Shown: positions 59,144 through 64,000 of the stretch, in pieces
How positions within the stretch are numbered: the first letter of the stretch is position 1
Layout of the letters: every line of letters begins with the position of its first letter
Source of the DNA: Nitrospirota bacterium
Lineage (GTDB): Bacteria > Nitrospirota > Nitrospiria > Nitrospirales > Nitrospiraceae
Reading direction: 5' to 3'
Length of the DNA stretch: 64,000 nt
Assembly (NCBI GenBank): GCA_030684575.1
Contig: JAUXVD010000008.1
Span: 186,001 to 250,000, forward strand
The notes under the pieces: model-generated
Seen by the model: the letters and a program-made list of their open reading frames with translations, nothing else
What the model was told of the DNA's origin: nothing
Database searches by the model: none
Position numbers and translations under genes: made by a program

Positions 59144-60193
59144 GTGCCAACAACTGTCGCGGGGTATGCGCAAGCTGCTCGAATGAAGGGGGAGATCACG
59201 GTGGGGACTGTGTATACGTTTCGAGCCATCCAGGTGAAGGTCTGTTGGATGCTGATGATGGGAACTGTGCTGTGGGTGACCGGAGGGGCGGTGGCCCTGG
59301 CGGGTGAGGCCGGTGGCGAGAAGGTGACTCCTCCTGTCGATTGTCGTTATGAGACTGCTACTCAGGCTTCAGCGGCAGAAGGATCTGGTTCGACGGCGAG
59401 TATCCCGTTCCCCGATGGCGATGTGTTCCGTCCGCTCTTTGCGGACCCGAAGCAGCCGCAGACGTTCGCGAGCTTACAGGCCGCGAGGAACCGAGTCTCA
59501 AAGACCTCGACCACGGTGGGCTCGGTCGGGTTCGGAGAGAACTTCGGATTCTATTCGAGCCGGGACGGCTGTAACGGGTGGCAGGTGGGGATTTTGGCCG
59601 GTGTCTTCTCGCAATTCGATATGAATGCGCCGTCCACAGACCTCATCAATGCCGATTACGTGGTCGGTATTCCCCTATCCTGGCGGAGCGGCCTCTTCTC
59701 GACGCGTGTGCGCCTCTCTCATCAGAGCACGCACTTGGGCGATGAGTTTGTGCTGAATAATCCCGGAGTCGGCCGGGTGAATTTCAGTTATGAAGAAGCG
59801 GAAGCGATTCTGTCCATGGATGCTCCTGGCGGCTGGGGGCGCCTCTATGCCGGTGGCGGATACTTAGTGCATCGTGAGCCGGCCACCCTGGACCGGTTGA
59901 AAGCGCAGGCCGGGGTCGAACTGCGAGGGCCGACGTGGAGCAGCGGTCCGATTGAACGATTCGTGAGTGGGCCGCTCGTCATGACTCCGGTCCTCGGGGC
60001 GGATTTCAAATCGTTCGAACAATTGAATTGGACCCTCAACGTGAATGTCGTGGGCGGGCTGGAATTTGCGCGGGCTGGAGCGCTTCGCCGGTTCCGGATC
60101 CTCGTCAACTACTATCACGGCAATAATCCCTATGGACAGTTTTATGGGCAGAAGGTTGAGAGCGTGGGGCTCGGTGTGTATCTGGCCTTCTAG
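59144..60193 (+). CDS. DUF1207 outer-membrane beta-barrel protein
   Basis: 349 residues. After an N-terminal export signal (WMLMMGTVLWVTGGAVALAG) come FRPLFADPKQPQTFA, the DUF1207 signature, and alternating strands ending GQKVESVGLGVYLAF, whose final Phe is typical of outer-membrane barrels. GTG 59144 has AAGGGA upstream; GTG 59201 would give a shorter signal peptide and also has a purine-rich site, so the start is uncertain. Function unknown. Confidence 0.82.
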   Translation: MPTTVAGYAQAARMKGEITVGTVYTFRAIQVKVCWMLMMGTVLWVTGGAVALAGEAGGEKVTPPVDCRYETATQASAAEGSGSTASIPFPDGDVFRPLFADPKQPQTFASLQAARNRVSKTSTTVGSVGFGENFGFYSSRDGCNGWQVGILAGVFSQFDMNAPSTDLINADYVVGIPLSWRSGLFSTRVRLSHQSTHLGDEFVLNNPGVGRVNFSYEEAEAILSMDAPGGWGRLYAGGGYLVHREPATLDRLKAQAGVELRGPTWSSGPIERFVSGPLVMTPVLGADFKSFEQLNWTLNVNVVGGLEFARAGALRRFRILVNYYHGNNPYGQFYGQKVESVGLGVYLAF

Positions 60194-60660
60194 GCCAGGC
60201 GGAAATCTGAGGCGCTGGTCATTCGGAGCAAGACGGGTGATCGTGAGCCAGTGACTCACAACCTATCCAGTTCGATCTGATGCGCTATTTTTCTCAAGGC
60301 GCAGAGCTTGATGTGTTCTGGTGTCGATCGCGCAGAGACAGTGTTCGCCACGGTGTACGGCGGGCGGGTATGTTGCTTCCTACCGTTGCTGTTGCCTGAA
60401 TGCCAATGAGACCGACTGTAGCCTTCCGCTACAGCGCGAGTTTTTTGTGCTGTCGCAAGACTCCCCACATGGCGGATGATCTCCTCGCTTGAATGGTTCA
60501 ACTGCTGAATAACTCAGTGAAAATATGTGCGATGTTTTGAGCGGCAAACGGCCTTTGGTTTGCAAAGATCTGCTTGCGACGCGGTCGCCTAGCCTTGTGT
60601 TGCGAGGGTGGCACTATGCGGGCGTCTCTACCCTCTGCTCTCTCAGGATAGGTGCTGGCT
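60194..60660. other. 467-base intergenic region before ftsH
   Basis: No gene is supported. A possible sigma54 promoter is at 60609-60624 (TGGCAC-N8-GGGC, GG and GC ten bases apart), 37 bases before the ftsH start; the -12 half is weak. The ribosome site AGGT lies just upstream of 60661. Confidence 0.4.
60609..60624 (+). promoter_or_regulatory. Possible sigma54 (-24/-12) promoter of ftsH
   Basis: TGGCAC followed by GC at the required 10-base GG-to-GC distance matches the -24 half fully and the -12 half poorly. Its position, about 26 bases before the ftsH ribosome site, is sensible. Weak evidence. Confidence 0.28.
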
Positions 60661-62466
60661 ATGCCCGTGAATAAAAAAATCTCCTTTTCGATCTGGTATG
60701 TCTTTCTTGCCATTTGGGCGGTCATCCTCGTGCACGATTTTATTCAGGCGATGCAGAAGATTGAAGAGCTTCCCTATAGCGAGTTCAGGACCCTCGTGGC
60801 CGACGGGAAAGTGGCCGAAGTGACGGTCTCGCCTCAGACCTTGACCGGGAAACTGAAATCGGAAGTAGGAGCCAAGGACGGGAAGTTGTTCACGACGATC
60901 CGCGTGGAGGATCCGGATCTTGTCAAGGCGCTGAATGAGCATCAGGTGAAGTTCGCCGGCGTGATTCAGAGTACGTTTGTGAAGGACCTCATGTCGTGGC
61001 TGCTGCCGACAGTCGTCTTCGTCGGCATCTGGTTTTTCATTTTTCGTCGCTTAGGGCAGGGGCAGGGCGGGTTCATGACGGTGGGGCGGTCGAAGGCGAA
61101 GATCTATGCGGAGAAAGACACGAAGGTCACGTTTGCGGATGTGGCCGGCGTGGACGAGGCGAAGGACGAACTGCTCGAGGTGATCGAATTTCTCAAGACG
61201 CCTGAAAAGTTCACACGAATCGGAGGAAAGATTCCGAAAGGCATCCTCCTCGTCGGCCCGCCGGGAACCGGCAAGACGCTCCTGGCCCGCGCCGTGGCCG
61301 GAGAGGCCGGCGTGACCTTTTTCAGCATCAGCGGGTCCGAGTTCGTGGAAATGTTTGTGGGGGTGGGTGCGGCCCGCGTGCGGGACCTGTTCGAGCAGGC
61401 GAAGGTCAAAGCGCCCTGCATCATCTTCATCGATGAACTGGATGCGATCGGAAAAGCGCGCGGGATGGGACCGATGGCGCATGAGGAGCGCGAACAGACC
61501 TTGAACCAGCTGCTCGTTGAAATGGACGGGTTCGATCCCCGCATCGGCGTCATTCTGATGGCGGCGACCAACAGGCCGGAGATTCTGGATCCCGCGTTGT
61601 TGCGGGCCGGTCGCTTCGACAGACAAGTCTTGGTCGATCGTGCGGACAAGATCGGCCGTCTGGCCATCTTGCGTATCCATGCGAAGCAGGTGGTCATGAG
61701 CCCCGATGCGGACCTTGAGGTGATCGCCGCGATGACCCCCGGTTTCTCGGGCGCCGATCTCGCCAATATCATCAACGAGGCGACGTTGTTGACCGTTCGC
61801 CATGGCAAGGAACAGGTGGGCTTCACGGAATTACAAGAAGCGGTCGAGCGGGTCGTGGCCGGGCTGGAGAAGCGAAACCGGGTGCTCAACAAGATGGAGA
61901 AGGAACGGGTTGCCTACCATGAAGTGGGCCATGCGTTGGTGGCCCTGTCGTTCCCGGGGGCAGACCCGATTCAGAAAATCTCGATCATTCCTCGCGGGAT
62001 TGCCGCGTTGGGCTACACCCTTCAGCTCCCGACCGAGGATCGTTTTCTCATGACGAAGACGGAGCTGGAGAACAAGGTCGCCGTGTTACTCGGAGGGCGG
62101 ATTGCGGAAGAGTTGATGTTTGGCGAGGCCTCCACGGGAGCGCAGAACGACCTGGTCAAGGCCACGGACATTGCCAAGAGTATGGTCAAGTCCTACGGGA
62201 TGAGCGACAAGCTGGGGACGGTCACGCTCGATCGTGAGCGCCAGCCGTTTTTGATGCAGATCCAGGCGCCTCAGGACAAAGGCGACTACTCGGAAGAGAC
62301 CGCCCGTGAGATCGACTGCGAAGTCCGCCGGATCATCGACGAGCAGTACGAGTCGGTGAAGCGGCTGTTGGCGGAGCAGAAGGCCTCGCTCCTCGAAGGC
62401 GCGAAGCAGTTGCTCGAGCGCGAGGTGATCACCGGGGCGGAACTCAAAGCGATTATGGACACATAG
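60661..62466 (+). CDS. ftsH: ATP-dependent zinc metalloprotease FtsH
   Basis: 601 residues. Two membrane helices ([18 protein letters not shown] near residue 12 and [17 protein letters not shown] near 110) flank a periplasmic loop. The AAA domain has Walker A GPPGTGKT, Walker [13 protein letters not shown] and the SRH ([19 protein letters not shown]); the protease domain has the zinc motif HEVGH and an acidic third ligand in the [10 protein letters not shown] region. FtsH degrades misfolded membrane proteins and regulators. ATG 60661 follows AGGATAGG; a GTG nine bases earlier is possible. Shorter linker regions than E. coli FtsH. Confidence 0.95.
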   Translation: MPVNKKISFSIWYVFLAIWAVILVHDFIQAMQKIEELPYSEFRTLVADGKVAEVTVSPQTLTGKLKSEVGAKDGKLFTTIRVEDPDLVKALNEHQVKFAGVIQSTFVKDLMSWLLPTVVFVGIWFFIFRRLGQGQGGFMTVGRSKAKIYAEKDTKVTFADVAGVDEAKDELLEVIEFLKTPEKFTRIGGKIPKGILLVGPPGTGKTLLARAVAGEAGVTFFSISGSEFVEMFVGVGAARVRDLFEQAKVKAPCIIFIDELDAIGKARGMGPMAHEEREQTLNQLLVEMDGFDPRIGVILMAATNRPEILDPALLRAGRFDRQVLVDRADKIGRLAILRIHAKQVVMSPDADLEVIAAMTPGFSGADLANIINEATLLTVRHGKEQVGFTELQEAVERVVAGLEKRNRVLNKMEKERVAYHEVGHALVALSFPGADPIQKISIIPRGIAALGYTLQLPTEDRFLMTKTELENKVAVLLGGRIAEELMFGEASTGAQNDLVKATDIAKSMVKSYGMSDKLGTVTLDRERQPFLMQIQAPQDKGDYSEETAREIDCEVRRIIDEQYESVKRLLAEQKASLLEGAKQLLEREVITGAELKAIMDT

Positions 62467-62479
62467 GAGTGTGACGGCT

Positions 62480-63607
62480 ATGTCGGCGGCCGCTCGATTG
62501 GAACAAGCGGGCATCACGATCGGTCACGACCAGATCGTGCATTGTGTCGGCCCCTGGACACTCGACTACCTACTGGATCTTGAACGAGAGCTGGAGAGCC
62601 TGTCGTGGCCACGGTCGAGAGAGCTGGTGTGCGAAGCGGGGCATGTCACAGCGATGGATACGGGCGGAGCCGTGCTGTTGTACCGAACGGTGGCGCATCT
62701 CCGCCGCCAAGGGCGGCAGGTGTCGGTCCAGGGGTTGCGTGCTGAGTTCGCCGAGCTGCTTCAACTGGTGTCGGCCAATTGGGATCGCATCGATGCGGCT
62801 CCGTCGCCAACAGCTGGCTGGCTGGAGCGGCTGAGTCGATTCATCGAGGATCGCGTCCGGCACGTGGTGACGGCGCTTGGGTTTATCGGTGAGAGCACGG
62901 TCGCGGTGTGGCGGGCGCTCAAGAATCCGTCGCTCATTCGTTGGCGGGCGCTGTTCAGAAGTCTCGAACTGGACGGATTCAATGCGCTGCCCATCACGGG
63001 CCTTCTCGCCTTCCTGATCGGAGTGGTGATCTCCTATCAGGGGGCGGAGCAGTTACGGAAGTTCGGCACCAATATTTTCGTGGTGGATCTGGTCGGGATT
63101 TCGTTGCTGCGCGAGATCTCTCCGTTGATCGTTGCCATTTTGATCGCCGGCCGCTCCGGTTCGGCCTATGCCGCGCAGATCGGCACGATGAAGGTGACTG
63201 AGGAACTGGACGCGGTCCAAACGTTAGGCCTCTCGCCGATGCAGTTGCTGGTCCTGCCAAGGGTCTTCGCGCTGATGATCGCGCTGCCGTTACTGACGGT
63301 CTACGCGGACGGGTTGGGCGTATTCGGTGGCATGTTGATCGCGTCGAATTTGCTCAATGTCAGTTTCACCGAGTTTGTCTCACGCTTTGAAGAGGCCGTG
63401 GCGGTACGTCATTTTCTCATCGGAATCGTGAAGGCGCCTGTCTTCGCGATGATCATTGCATTGGTGGGTTGTTATCAGGGGTTTCAGATCAGGGGGGGCG
63501 TGGATGATGTGGGGCGGTACACGACCACCAGCGTGGTGCAGAGTATCTTCCTGGTCATCGTGTTCGATGCCATGTGCAGCATTGTGCTCAACTGGTGGGA
63601 TTTGTAA
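62480..63607 (+). CDS. mlaE: STAS-MlaE ABC permease
   Basis: 375 residues. The N-terminal ~100 residues are a STAS-like domain (IVHCVGPWTLDYLL..., RRQGRQVSVQGLRAEF), followed by an MlaE permease with about five helices: LRSLELDGFNALPITGLLAF, FVVDLVGISLLREISPLIVAILIAGRSGSA, EELDAVQTLGLSPMQLLVLPR, ALPLLTVYADGLGVFGGM and VVQSIFLVIVFDAM. It is the membrane part of a phospholipid transporter; fusion of STAS to MlaE occurs in several phyla. ATG 62480 follows AGGAG; GTG 62471 is too close to that site. It is followed by mlaF. Confidence 0.92.
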   Translation: MSAAARLEQAGITIGHDQIVHCVGPWTLDYLLDLERELESLSWPRSRELVCEAGHVTAMDTGGAVLLYRTVAHLRRQGRQVSVQGLRAEFAELLQLVSANWDRIDAAPSPTAGWLERLSRFIEDRVRHVVTALGFIGESTVAVWRALKNPSLIRWRALFRSLELDGFNALPITGLLAFLIGVVISYQGAEQLRKFGTNIFVVDLVGISLLREISPLIVAILIAGRSGSAYAAQIGTMKVTEELDAVQTLGLSPMQLLVLPRVFALMIALPLLTVYADGLGVFGGMLIASNLLNVSFTEFVSRFEEAVAVRHFLIGIVKAPVFAMIIALVGCYQGFQIRGGVDDVGRYTTTSVVQSIFLVIVFDAMCSIVLNWWDL

Positions 63608-63626
63608 GGGATGTTGAACATCCCTT
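63606..63626. repeat. Intergenic palindrome between mlaE and mlaF
   Basis: AAGGGATGTT-G-AACATCCCTT is a 21-base palindrome just after the mlaE stop codon and 26 bases before the mlaF start. As RNA it forms a hairpin between the two genes. It may set the ratio of the two transcripts. Confidence 0.5.
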
Positions 63627-63651
63627 GGAGCAGGCAGAGGAACTGCAGGTA

Positions 63652-64000
63652 ATGGCTATCGTGGCGAACGAGAAGACTGTGCCGGTCATTGAGGTCAGCC
63701 ATGTCGCCACCAGGTTTGGACAGGCCGTCGTGCACAAGGATGTGAGTTTGACGATTTATCGGGGCGAGATCTTTGCCATCGCCGGAGGGAACGGGTGCGG
63801 CAAGTCCACACTCATGCGGGAGATCGTCGGATTGCATGCGCCCTCTTCAGGCTCGACCAGCCTGTTTGGGATCGACAGCCGGTTGTTGGGGGACGGGCAT
63901 CCGCAAAACGTCTATCGCCGGTTCGGTGTGATGTTTCAGCAGGGCGCCTTGTTCAGTTCTCTGACGCTGGAGGAGAATGTCGCAGCGCCACTCAAGGAGC
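63652..64000 (+). CDS. mlaF: MlaF-like ABC ATPase, cut by the window end
   Basis: The first 116 codons of an ABC transporter ATPase: VIEVSHVATRFG, then Walker A GGNGCGKST (63790), and the Q-loop region RRFGVMFQQGALFSSLTLEENV typical of MlaF proteins. The signature and Walker B lie beyond the window. AGAGGA precedes the ATG. It pairs with the MlaE permease upstream for phospholipid transport. Confidence 0.93.
   Translation, partial: MAIVANEKTVPVIEVSHVATRFGQAVVHKDVSLTIYRGEIFAIAGGNGCGKSTLMREIVGLHAPSSGSTSLFGIDSRLLGDGHPQNVYRRFGVMFQQGALFSSLTLEENVAAPLKE

Noticed and set aside
1-64000. CRISPR arrays, phage genes, transposases and attachment sites
   Set aside because: No regularly spaced repeats, integrase, capsid or transposase motifs were seen; the repeats found are isolated palindromes and the promoter family.

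Overview
The window is high-GC bacterial DNA with dense, mostly short operons. It has no rRNA, tRNA, CRISPR array, prophage or insertion sequence that I can see. The gene mix fits a Nitrospira-like member of Nitrospirota: many two-component and sigma54-activator genes, a very large multicopper oxidase, formylglycine-enzyme-like proteins, CsbD/BON/DUF3309/PRC-barrel envelope-stress genes, a giant cyclic-glucan-synthase-like protein and Crp/Fnr regulators. That assignment is an inference from gene content; no marker gene here proves it.

Layout. 0-5.3 kb: the end of a truncated gene, then an NtrC-type regulator/PAS histidine kinase pair, a lone receiver and a second sigma54 activator with a Cys-rich PAS-like sensor. 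5.3-10.8 kb: a 631-base leader with nested palindromes, then a 1646-residue three-module multicopper oxidase ending in a strong terminator. 10.9-14.9 kb: a STAS-like protein, two FGE-like paralogues without the catalytic cysteines, a broken beta-barrel gene, a Cys-rich unknown and a CopD-like membrane protein. 15.0-18.7 kb (minus strand): acyl carrier protein, NodB-type deacetylase, methyltransferase and a chorismatase-like enzyme. 18.8-33.1 kb (minus strand): lipoproteins, lipase, PRC-barrel, dihaem peroxidase, MlaC-like, AI-2E transporter, RRM, zinc-ribbon, CDP-archaeol-synthase-like, rifampicin-phosphotransferase-like and ferritin-like genes. 33.3-37.3 kb (plus): small envelope-stress genes (DUF3309, BON, SmbP-like, CsbD, crystallin-like). 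37.7-46.5 kb: a 2911-residue GT/GH94 enzyme. 46.7-50.9 kb: a second set of small stress genes. 51-58.4 kb: two Crp/Fnr paralogues flanking a four-gene kinase/response-regulator operon and small zinc-binding proteins. 58.9-64 kb: lmo0937-like peptide, DUF1207 outer-membrane protein, FtsH, and MlaE/MlaF (the latter cut by the window end).

Main discovery. Twelve promoters share one architecture: an inverted repeat (C)TGAGCA-N4-TGACCA(G), then about 21 bases, then a sigma70-like -10 hexamer (CATACT/CAGACT/TAGACT). This puts the repeat centre near -41.5, the class II position of Crp/Fnr activators. The promoters lie upstream of the small stress-gene operons on both strands from 19 to 59 kb. Two Crp/Fnr paralogues with the same unusual recognition helix are encoded here; one has an apparent frameshift in a C5 run at its 5' end. 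I propose that one or both control this local envelope-stress regulon.

Other points of interest are the permuted copper-motif order and decayed third module of the multicopper oxidase, the chorismatase/ACP mini-cluster, and decayed copies of DUF3309, BON and beta-barrel genes, which suggest duplication and turnover of the stress genes.
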